This document shows, one piece after another, positions 57,513-64,000 of a DNA stretch of 64,000 bases. The first letter of the stretch is position 1; each line of letters begins with the position of its first letter. The stretch is taken from assembly GCF_026624755.1 (NCBI RefSeq), contig NZ_JAPMXC010000010.1:176875-240874 (forward strand), read 5' to 3'. Made by a program: the position numbers and the translations under genes. The stretch is from Robbsia betulipollinis (GTDB lineage Bacteria > Pseudomonadota > Gammaproteobacteria > Burkholderiales > Burkholderiaceae). Below the pieces are notes generated by a model. That model saw only the letters and a list, made by a program, of their open reading frames with translations, did not search any database and had not been told where the DNA came from.

Positions 57513-58811
57513 ATGAACACCGCAACCGCTTTTCCCGATGCCACGCTGACGGACCTGCCGCCCCTTTCCGCGCGTGTGACGCAGACCCTCGCGCTCGACG
57601 CATGCGTCAACGCGCCGATCTACGCGTCCCTGCCGATCGTCGCGACGCGGGCCGAGGGCGCCTGGATCTGGGACGTCGACGGGCGGCGTTATCTCGACAT
57701 GATGAGCGCGTATTCCGCCGTCAGCTTCGGGCACGCGCATCCGCGCCTGCTGGCGGCGCTGGTGGAGCAGGCGGGCCGTCTCGCGGTAACCTCGCGCGCG
57801 CTGCACTCGGATCAGCTCGCGCCGTTCCTCGCCGACCTGGTGCGGGTCACGGGGTACGACAAGGCCCTGCCGATGAACAGCGGCGCCGAGGCGGTCGAGA
57901 CGGCGATCAAGGCGGCGCGCAAGTGGGGTCATCGGATCAAGGGCATCGCCGACGGCGCGGCCGAGATCATCGTGTTCGACAACAACTTTCATGGCCGGAC
58001 CACGACGATCGTCAGTTTTTCGTCGCATCCGGAATATCGGGCGGGTTTCGCGCCGCTGACGCCGGGCTTCGTTCGCGTGCCGTATGGCGATGCGGCGGCG
58101 GTGGCGGCGGCGATCACGCCCCGCACCTGTGCGGTGCTGGTCGAGCCGATACAGGGCGAGGGCGGTGTCGTCGTGCCGCCGGCGGGATTTTTCACGGCCC
58201 TGCGCGAGCTGTGCGACACGCACCGCGTGTTGCTGATCGCCGACGAGATCCAGACGGGGCTGGGTCGCACCGGCCGCACGCTGGCGCTCGAACACGAAGG
58301 GGTGCGGGCGGACGCGGTGTGCCTGGGCAAGGCGCTGGGCGGCGGCCTGCTGCCGGTGTCCGCGCTCGTCGGCACGAATGCGGTGATGAACGTTTTCGAA
58401 CCGGGCGACCACGGCAGCACGTTCGGCGGCAATGCGCTGGCGGCGCGGGTCGCACGCGAAGCGCTGTCGGTGCTCGAAGAGGAGCAGCTGAATGCGCGTT
58501 CAGCGGCGTCGGGCGCGGCGCTGCGCGGCTGGCTGGAAGCCGCGCGGCATCCGGCGATCGCGGAAATCCGCGGCCGGGGCCTGATGCTGGGGGTGGAAAT
58601 CGTCGCGTCGATCGACGCGCAGGACGTCGTCGACGGGCTGGCGCGCGCCGGCATCATCACGAAGCTCACGCATCGCAACACGCTGCGCCTGTCGCCCCCG
58701 CTGACGATCGCGCTGGACGACCTGCGGTGGGCGACGGACCGCCTGCTGGAGGTACTGGATCACACCACCACCGGACGCCGTGCGCGTCCGCACCCGGAGT
58801 CGCTGTCGTGA
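57513..58811 (+). CDS. rocD: Ornithine aminotransferase
   Basis: PLP enzyme converting ornithine and 2-oxoglutarate to glutamate semialdehyde and glutamate. The 432 residues carry PLP Lys273 in CLGKALGGGLLPVSA, NSGAEAVETAIKAARKWG, and the LIADEIQTGLGRTG block that holds the PLP-ring Asp; residues such as YLDMMSAYSAVSFGHAHP fit ornithine rather than acetylornithine enzymes. The start at 57513 follows AGGAGG. The stop overlaps the GTG of rocF, so the two are coupled. Acetylornithine aminotransferase is the main alternative. Confidence 0.92.
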   Translation: MNTATAFPDATLTDLPPLSARVTQTLALDACVNAPIYASLPIVATRAEGAWIWDVDGRRYLDMMSAYSAVSFGHAHPRLLAALVEQAGRLAVTSRALHSDQLAPFLADLVRVTGYDKALPMNSGAEAVETAIKAARKWGHRIKGIADGAAEIIVFDNNFHGRTTTIVSFSSHPEYRAGFAPLTPGFVRVPYGDAAAVAAAITPRTCAVLVEPIQGEGGVVVPPAGFFTALRELCDTHRVLLIADEIQTGLGRTGRTLALEHEGVRADAVCLGKALGGGLLPVSALVGTNAVMNVFEPGDHGSTFGGNALAARVAREALSVLEEEQLNARSAASGAALRGWLEAARHPAIAEIRGRGLMLGVEIVASIDAQDVVDGLARAGIITKLTHRNTLRLSPPLTIALDDLRWATDRLLEVLDHTTTGRRARPHPESLS

Positions 58812-59779
58812 AGAAAAGGATTGAACTCGTCACCGCCGTGATCGGCGCGGGCGCGCAGGTCACCGGCTGCCGTTTCGGGCCGGATGCGCTGATCGCGTCC
58901 GGCATCGTCGCGGCATTGCGCGATGCCGGGCACGCCGCGTTTCACGATGCCGGACGGAGCGCCGTGCGCGACCTGTCATGCGACGCGGACCCGGCTCAAG
59001 CGGCTCAAGCGGCCGACAAGATGGCGACGGTGAGCGCCTTCACGCCGCGGCTCGCCGACACGGTGCGCGGCGTGGTCGCGAACGGCCGCTTTCCGCTGGT
59101 GCTGGGCGGGGACCATTCCTGCGCCGTCGGCACCTGGAGCGGCATCGCCGACGCCTGGCATGCCACCGGCCGCATCGGCCTGATCTGGATCGATGCGCAT
59201 CTCGACAGCCACACGCCGCAGACCTCGGACAGCCAGGCGCCGCACGGCATGCCGCTGGCGGCGCTGCTCGGACACGGCGCGCCGGCGCTGACCGATCTCT
59301 ACGACTGGCGGGCGAAACTGTTGCCGCAGCACGTGGTGGTGATCGGCGCGCGCAGCTACGAGCCGGGCGAAATGGCCCTGCTGCAACGCCTCGGCGTGCG
59401 GGTGATGGATATCGACGAAGTGGAGCGACGCGGGCTGAACGCATGCGTCGCGGAGGCGATCGACATCGTGTCGCGCGGCACGCACGGGTATGGCGTGACC
59501 TTCGACCTCGATGCGATCGATCCGGGCGATGTGTCGGCGGTGGGTTCGCCGGAGGCGCGGGGCATCGGCGCGGATGCGGCCGTCGCCGCGCTGCGCGGCT
59601 TCGCGGGCGACGCACGCCTGCTCGGTTTCGAACTGGTGGAATACAACCCGGAACTCGACGACGCGGCGCGGCGCGGCGCGGCGGTCTGTCGCGAATTGGT
59701 GATGGCCGCGCTGGGCACGGATGCAACGGCCGGGGCACCCCCCCACGCCGCCGCCGGGTACGCGCCGCTGGCGGCCTAG
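58808..59779 (+). CDS. rocF: Arginase
   Basis: Manganese enzyme cutting arginine to ornithine and urea. The 323 residues have the metal motifs GGDHS (His103), DAHLDSH (Asp129, His131, Asp133) and FDLDAIDPG (near 232-240), plus SPEARGI. The start is GTG at 58808 overlapping the rocD stop (GTGA). Together with rocD it forms a two-gene arginine-to-glutamate-semialdehyde pathway. A short Ala/Pro/Gly tail follows the domain. It is convergent with ompW, two bases apart. Confidence 0.94.
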   Translation: MKKRIELVTAVIGAGAQVTGCRFGPDALIASGIVAALRDAGHAAFHDAGRSAVRDLSCDADPAQAAQAADKMATVSAFTPRLADTVRGVVANGRFPLVLGGDHSCAVGTWSGIADAWHATGRIGLIWIDAHLDSHTPQTSDSQAPHGMPLAALLGHGAPALTDLYDWRAKLLPQHVVVIGARSYEPGEMALLQRLGVRVMDIDEVERRGLNACVAEAIDIVSRGTHGYGVTFDLDAIDPGDVSAVGSPEARGIGADAAVAALRGFAGDARLLGFELVEYNPELDDAARRGAAVCRELVMAALGTDATAGAPPHAAAGYAPLAA

Positions 59780-59781
59780 TT

Positions 59782-60384
59782 TCAGAACGTGGTGCCCACG
59801 CCGACGCCGATGATCCAGGGGTTGATCTTCAGCGTGCCGAGCGGCGCGCCGCCCATCGTCGCATCGGTCTTGATCCAGAGTTTCTTCAAGTCGACGTTGA
59901 CGAAGATCCGCTTGCTGACCTGGTAATCGAGGCCGACCTGCAGGGCCGGGCCGAAACTGTGGTTCTTGACGGCGATGTCGGCGCCGCCCGCGGAAAGCTT
60001 GTCGTCGTAGAACAGCGTGTAGTTGAGGCCGGCGCCCACGTACGGGCGCAGCTTCGCGGCCGGCGTGAAATGGTATTGCAGCGTCAGCGTGGGCGGCAGG
60101 TGGCTGATGCGGCCCAGCTCACCGATGTTGGAGGTGACGGTGTGACGCGCGGTGCCGGCGATCAGCTCGATGCCGATATGGTCGCGGATCATGTAGGTGA
60201 AATCGACTTCCGGGACGATCGCCGGATTGACGTCGACGCCCAGCGTGGACAGGGTGTTGCTCGTCGATACGTCAGGCTGGATGCTGAGGGCGCGCACGCG
60301 CGCGATGATGTCGCCTTGCGCCGCCATGGCGACCGAACTTGCCATCAGGCCCAGCGCGGCCACGGCAATTTTCCACTGCTTCAT
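59782..60384 (-). CDS. ompW: Outer-membrane protein OmpW
   Basis: Eight-stranded beta-barrel of about 200 residues with a hydrophobic channel. The signal peptide is MKQWKIAVAALGLMASSVAMAA, and the mature barrel shows VEVDFTYMIRDHIGIEL-like strands and ends WIIGVGVGTTF with the terminal Phe needed for BAM insertion. The start at 60384 was chosen because GAGGGC is upstream. A perfect FNR box lies 76-89 bases upstream, and an FNR-type regulator gene is next door; ompW is FNR-responsive in enteric bacteria. Confidence 0.94.
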   Translation of the reverse strand: MKQWKIAVAALGLMASSVAMAAQGDIIARVRALSIQPDVSTSNTLSTLGVDVNPAIVPEVDFTYMIRDHIGIELIAGTARHTVTSNIGELGRISHLPPTLTLQYHFTPAAKLRPYVGAGLNYTLFYDDKLSAGGADIAVKNHSFGPALQVGLDYQVSKRIFVNVDLKKLWIKTDATMGGAPLGTLKINPWIIGVGVGTTF

Positions 60385-60459
60385 TTTTTTTGCCCTCGAA
60401 CGAGACATTCTCGATTGTGTAAAACGAGATCATCATCGGACAAGGCCGGGGGGGCGGTA

Positions 60460-60473
60460 TTGATCGGGATCAA
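60460..60473. promoter_or_regulatory. FNR box (anaerobox) upstream of ompW
   Basis: TTGATCGGGATCAA fits the consensus TTGAT-N4-ATCAA exactly. It lies 12 bases beyond the stop of the FNR-type gene and 76-89 bases upstream of the ompW start, where activation at about -41.5 would put a GATGAT-like -10 box at 60432-60437. Confidence 0.8.
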
Positions 60474-60484
60474 CAAGCGATCCT

Positions 60485-61264
60485 TCAGACCGCTTTCAGG
60501 CGCTCCAGGTCCAGGATGCGCACCAGACGGCCGCGGGCGTCGATCAATGCCTCGCGCTGGAAGCGCGAAAACATCCGGCTCACCGTTTCGAGCTTCATGC
60601 CCAGATAGCTGCCGAGTTCGTCGCGCGTCATGCGCAGGTTGAATTCGGTGGGCGAGTAGCCGCGCGCCTTCATGCGTTGCGAGATATTGAGCAGGAACGC
60701 CGCGACGCGTTCATCCGCGCGCATATTGCCCAGCTGCATCATCAGGCCGGACTCGCGAACGATTTCGCCGCTCATCATCTTGTGCAGGTGGCGCTGCATC
60801 GCGCGCACTTCGCTGCACAGGGTTTCGAGCCGATGAAACGGAATGATGCAGACGACGCTGTCCTCGAGGGCGATCGCGTCGCAGGTATGGCGGTCGTCAT
60901 GAATGCCGTCGAGACCCAGCGCATCCCCGGCGAGATCGAAACGGGTGACCTGCTGCCGTCCGTCCGGATGCGCGACCACGGTCTTGAACGAACCGACCCG
61001 CACCGCGTAGATGCTGTGAAACGGCGTACCGGCGCGAAACAGGGAATCGCCGCGGGCGACGCGCCGCGAGGTGCAGATCACTTCGTCGAGCCGGGCATAC
61101 GCCTGCGCGTCGAGTCCGGCGGGCATGCAGATGTTGCGCATCGCGCAGCTGGAGCAGCGCCCGGATTGCTCGGTCGGCAGGTCGGCGGCGGAGGTGGCGC
61201 AGGGGCGTGCATCGCCGGGGCATGCGGCGCCCGCGTCCGAAAGGGAAAAGGTCGAAGAGCTCAT
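60485..61264 (-). CDS. FNR/Crp-type oxygen-sensing regulator
   Basis: Transcriptional activator of 259 residues with an N-terminal [4Fe-4S] cluster: Cys37, Cys40, Cys46 (CSSCAMRNIC, same 3- and 6-residue spacing as E. coli FNR Cys20/23/29) and Cys128 (HTCDA). The cyclic-nucleotide-like barrel is 60-170, and the HTH recognition helix contains KLETVSRMFSRFQ, with Glu and Arg as in FNR readers of TTGAT. It is adjacent to OmpW and its FNR box. The start at 61264 is by alignment; an earlier Met at 61366 adds 34 residues. Confidence 0.94.
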   Translation of the reverse strand: MSSSTFSLSDAGAACPGDARPCATSAADLPTEQSGRCSSCAMRNICMPAGLDAQAYARLDEVICTSRRVARGDSLFRAGTPFHSIYAVRVGSFKTVVAHPDGRQQVTRFDLAGDALGLDGIHDDRHTCDAIALEDSVVCIIPFHRLETLCSEVRAMQRHLHKMMSGEIVRESGLMMQLGNMRADERVAAFLLNISQRMKARGYSPTEFNLRMTRDELGSYLGMKLETVSRMFSRFQREALIDARGRLVRILDLERLKAV

Positions 61265-61433
61265 GCCCGCAGTATCCGCGCGCGCGCGCGCGGCGCCAAT
61301 CAGGGTTGGATGGAATTGCGGTAAGGAAAGCGCGGCCCGGTTTGTCGGGGTTTCCCTACAGCGCACGTGGCACGCCTGCGCGTGCCGGCGCGGCTGCTAT
61401 CATCGGTCTGCTCCCATTCCGCCGACCTCATCC

Positions 61434-62798
61434 ATGCCAGAAATTTCGAGATATGAAGCCGCCGCGCCGGATGCGGGTGCATCGGGTGCATCGGGTGCAT
61501 CGGGTGCATTGGGTGCATTGGGTGCATCGGGTGCATCGGGTGCCGGTGCATCCGGCCCGGCGGCTTCGGTTCCGGGCCTCGCGGCGCAGCGCCGGCTCGA
61601 AGGCATTATCCGTTTCGCCACCGAGGCCATCATCACGGTGGACGACGCGCAGACCATCCTGCTGTTCAACCCGATGGCGGAGAAACTGCTGCGGTGCGCG
61701 GCCGGCGACGCGATCGGCACGTCGCTGGCGCGCTTCATTCCGGCGCGCTACCGCGCGGCGCATGGGCAGCAGGTCCGGCAGTTCGGTGTCACCGGTATTT
61801 CCGAGCGGCAGATGGGTCCGCAGCGGCCGCTGTTCGGCCTGCGCGCCGACGGGGAAGAGTTTCCGATCGAGGCGTCGATCTCGCAATTCGTCGATGGCGG
61901 GTCGCGCCTGTACACGGTGATGATGCGCGACATCACCGCCCGGCTGCGGGCGGATGCGGAACTGAAGGCTTCGCGCAACGAGCTGCGCGAATTGTCGGCC
62001 AGCATCCAGACCGCGCGCGAGGCGGAAAAAGCCCGGATCGCGCGCGAGCTGCACGACGATCTGGGACAGCGCCTGACCGCGTTGAAGATGGACGTCTCGC
62101 GGCTGGAGAGCGAACTCGACGAGCGGGACGCGAAGGGCGACTGGCGCGCGCGCACGCAGGCGATGCAGCGTCTGCTCGACGACACGGTGACGGCCGTGCG
62201 CGGTATCGCCGCGGATCTGCGCCCGGTCATGCTCGACGATCTGGGGCTGGTCGCGGCGGTCGAATGGCTGGCGCACGAGTGGCGCACGCGTCACGGCATC
62301 GTCGTGCGGCTGGAGGATGAGGGCGTTGCGGTGCGAATGAATCTCGATGCGTCCACGGCGATTTTCCGCATCGTGCAGGAAGCGCTGACGAATGTCGTGC
62401 GGCATGCGAATGCGACGCGCGCCACGGTCAGCCTGATCCGCGAGGGGGCGGCCTACGTCGTGCGGATCGCGGACAACGGCGTGGGCGGCACCCCGGCGCC
62501 GCGCCGGGCCGCTCCTGCCGCTCCTGCCGCGCCTGCCGCTCCTGCCGCGCCTGCCGTGCGCCAGTCGTTCGGCCTGATCGGCATGCGCGAGCGCGCCCGT
62601 TTGCTGGGCGGCGACATCGTGTTCGACAGTCCCGCGGGCGGAGGTTTCGTGGTCACGGCGACCTTGCCGATCGCGACGATCGAGCATGCCGCGGCGCAAC
62701 CGGCATCGCGCCCTGACACCGCCCCCCGGACGGATGACGGCGACCGGGCCAGCCGCGCCGCGCCGACCGGTTCCGCTTCAGACCAGACGAGGACCTAG
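61434..62798 (+). CDS. PAS-domain NarX-like sensor kinase with repeat expansions
   Basis: Cytoplasmic HisKA_3 kinase of 454 residues. After an N-terminal Gly-Ala-Ser/Leu repeat (15-40) comes a PAS domain (about 52-170, EAIITVDDAQTILLFNPMAEKLL), then the dimerisation helix with His207 (IARELHDDLGQRLTALKMD), the ATPase N box (IVQEALTNVVRHANA) and the G1 motif DNGVGG. An (APA)-type repeat of about 15 residues is inserted in the ATP lid before FGLIGMRERARLLGG. No membrane segment is present, so the sensor is intracellular. It is coupled (one base apart) with the NarL-like regulator. Confidence 0.93.
   Translation: MPEISRYEAAAPDAGASGASGASGALGALGASGASGAGASGPAASVPGLAAQRRLEGIIRFATEAIITVDDAQTILLFNPMAEKLLRCAAGDAIGTSLARFIPARYRAAHGQQVRQFGVTGISERQMGPQRPLFGLRADGEEFPIEASISQFVDGGSRLYTVMMRDITARLRADAELKASRNELRELSASIQTAREAEKARIARELHDDLGQRLTALKMDVSRLESELDERDAKGDWRARTQAMQRLLDDTVTAVRGIAADLRPVMLDDLGLVAAVEWLAHEWRTRHGIVVRLEDEGVAVRMNLDASTAIFRIVQEALTNVVRHANATRATVSLIREGAAYVVRIADNGVGGTPAPRRAAPAAPAAPAAPAAPAVRQSFGLIGMRERARLLGGDIVFDSPAGGGFVVTATLPIATIEHAAAQPASRPDTAPRTDDGDRASRAAPTGSASDQTRT
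61476..61538 (+). repeat. Seven-copy 9-bp tandem repeat in the kinase N-terminus
   Basis: Seven full units of GGTGCATYG encoding Gly-Ala-Ser (five) or Gly-Ala-Leu (two), followed by degenerate copies. Because the unit is nine bases, slippage changes length but not frame. Confidence 0.9.
62511..62555 (+). repeat. Five-copy 9-bp tandem repeat in the kinase ATP lid
   Basis: Five units of GCKCCTGCC encoding Ala-Pro-Ala repeats, located between the G1 and G2 boxes of the HATPase domain. Confidence 0.88.
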
Positions 62799-62799
62799 C

Positions 62800-63450
62800 A
62801 TGGTGCGCATCCTGATCGCCGACGACCACGCGCTGGTGCGCGACGGTCTGCATCACATTCTGCGCAAGGCCGAGGGCTTCGATGTCGTCGGCGAAGCGGC
62901 CGACGCCGCCGGCGTGATGGCGCTGGTGGAGCGCGAGCACGCGGACGTGCTGCTGCTCGATCTGTCGATGCCGGGTGGCAACGGTCTCGACCTGATCCGC
63001 AAGATCGCATTGCTGCGTCCCGGGCTCAAGGTGCTGGTGCTGACGATGCACGCCGAACAGCAGTACGCGGTGCGCGCCTTCAAGGCGGGAGCGTCCGGCT
63101 ATCTGACGAAAGAGAGCGCCTCGGCCGAACTCGTCAACGCGGTGCACCGGATCGCCGCGGGACATGTGTATGTGAGCACGGCGATGGCCGAGAATCTGGC
63201 GCGGGCGCTGACGCGGCCCGCCGGCGAGGACGGCGCCCGTCCGGAATCGCTGTCCGACCGGGAGCTCGACGTCTACCGGCGGATCGTCGACGGCGAGTCG
63301 CTTGCGCAGATCGCGGTGGCGCTGAGCGTGAGCCCGAAAACGGTCAGCACCTACAAGGCGCGGTTGCTCGAAAAAATGCGGATGGGCAGCGATGCGGCCT
63401 TGATCCGCTACGCGGTGAAGCACGCACTGTTCGACTCGGACGGCGGTTGA
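62800..63450 (+). CDS. NarL/FixJ-type response regulator
   Basis: Response regulator of 216 residues. The receiver has the pair DD at 8-9, phospho-acceptor Asp54 (LLLDLSMPGG) and a KESASAELV Lys near 105. A LuxR-type HTH (about 148-210) follows: LSDRELDVYRRIVDGESLAQIAVALSVSPKTVSTYK. It starts one base after the kinase stop. It is the partner of the NarX-like kinase; with FNR next door, redox or nitrate-linked control is probable but not shown. Confidence 0.94.
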   Translation: MVRILIADDHALVRDGLHHILRKAEGFDVVGEAADAAGVMALVEREHADVLLLDLSMPGGNGLDLIRKIALLRPGLKVLVLTMHAEQQYAVRAFKAGASGYLTKESASAELVNAVHRIAAGHVYVSTAMAENLARALTRPAGEDGARPESLSDRELDVYRRIVDGESLAQIAVALSVSPKTVSTYKARLLEKMRMGSDAALIRYAVKHALFDSDGG

Positions 63451-63482
63451 GGCCTGACGGCACGCCGCGCCAGGCACATCGC

Positions 63483-64000
63483 ATGGCTCCGGTTTTCGTT
63501 TTCGTTCGCCGCGGAAGCATTCTCTTCGGATGTCGCCTGCCTGCCAGGCGACGACGGCTCGTAAACCGCCGCGATCAGAAGATCGTTCGTGTTCGTCTCA
63601 TCGGCAATCCTGCCTTTCGAGTCGTCGTCACCCGCAACGGAGCATCAACGAATACCATCGAGATTGGAAAATACCGGGTCGTGGAGCAGGGGCAGCACAA
63701 GGTACTCCGAATGGCGGACAACGAAACCTGCAACCTCAGCGTCATGGACCCCCTCAACCCGGCACGCTCGACCTCCCGTACGTCAAGGTGATGCTGCAAC
63801 CGCTCGTATTTTTCGCGTCGCCGCGGGAGGTGCTCCTGATCGGTCTCGGCGGAGGACGGCAGGCGAAATTTCTGCATCGCCATTTTCCTTCGGTGAATAT
63901 CGTCGCCGTGGAGATCGATCCGGTCGTGGTCGATCCGGCGCGCTCGCATTTCCAGTTGCCCGGCGACGACGAGAGGCTGCGCGTGGTCGTCCAGGACGCC
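63483..64000 (+). pseudogene. Spermidine synthase-like protein, interrupted by a frameshift, cut by window edge
   Basis: Frame 1 reads IEIGKYRVVEQGQHKVLRMADNETCNLSVMDP and then stops; the frame one base out continues GTLDLPYVKVMLQPLVFFASPREVLLIGLGGGRQAKFLHRHF and NIVAVEIDPVVVDPAR to the window end. GLGGGRQAKF is a Rossmann SAM-type motif and the IGLGGG/EIDP pair marks the spermidine synthase fold. The switch is at a run of five C (63749-63753); a sixth C would give one open frame. The gene may be broken, or this may be a sequencing error in a homopolymer. The start is not certain; the ATG at 63483 is one option. Confidence 0.6.

Noticed and set aside
61476-61538. CRISPR-like array
   Set aside because: Units are 9 bp, without spacers and inside an open coding frame; this is a minisatellite.

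Overview
This 64 kb window reads as a chromosome-1 segment of a high-GC betaproteobacterium of the family Burkholderiaceae (Burkholderia sensu lato or a close relative; the genus cannot be fixed from the sequence alone). The evidence is the linked run mnmG-rsmG-parA-parB-atpIBEFHAGD with consensus parS sites, a type II secretion cluster in which gspC is inverted between gspF and gspG (the arrangement I recall for Burkholderia), and protein sequences of Burkholderia character throughout. No rRNA, tRNA, CRISPR array, prophage or insertion sequence was recognised.

Layout. 1-7.2 kb (minus): F1Fo ATP synthase operon atpI-B-E-F-H-A-G-D, with atpD running off the left edge. 7.7-12.3 kb (minus): parB, parA, rsmG and mnmG, coupled by ATGA overlaps, with three parS sites. 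12.4-19 kb: a small Pmp3-type membrane protein, an Lrp regulator divergent from phhB (no phhA), an OmpR/TctE-type two-component pair whose kinase overlaps a SET-domain gene tail to tail, an Old Yellow Enzyme and a MarR regulator with a C-terminal Cys/His cluster. 19-20.28 kb: no recognisable gene. 20.28-20.96 kb: an AT-rich segment with DnaA boxes, a duplicated 59-bp module and seven GTTAAC palindromes, which I propose as the chromosomal replication origin; no dnaA is present nearby. 21-24.4 kb: mnmC, an HU gene and a lytic transglycosylase. 24.9-37.1 kb: a complete gspD-N type II secretion locus. 37.3-43.8 kb: an orphan NodT-type outer-membrane efflux lipoprotein, a gshA-GST pair, a candidate sRNA with two anti-Shine-Dalgarno motifs, a small unknown gene coupled to srkA, and a PhyH-type dioxygenase. 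44-53 kb: catalase HPII, a small membrane protein and a four-gene signalling cassette (three-receiver hybrid kinase, CheR, receiver-less CheB, REC-histidine kinase). 53.2-59.8 kb: LysR / cytochrome b561 / YceI / pteridine-reductase-like SDR, then LysR / ornithine aminotransferase / arginase. 59.8-64 kb: OmpW with a perfect FNR box, an FNR-type regulator, a NarX/NarL-like pair and a spermidine-synthase-like gene interrupted by a one-base frameshift.

How the parts fit. The left half is an origin-proximal housekeeping block: energy generation, chromosome partition, and tRNA wobble-uridine modification (MnmG and MnmC lie on either side of the proposed origin). The right half is surface, stress and signalling: protein secretion, glutathione and catalase defence, and oxygen or redox sensing. 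A recurring oddity is low-complexity or short-period repeat insertion inside otherwise conserved proteins (AtpH, MnmC, the TctE-like kinase, GspD, and both ends of the NarX-like kinase).
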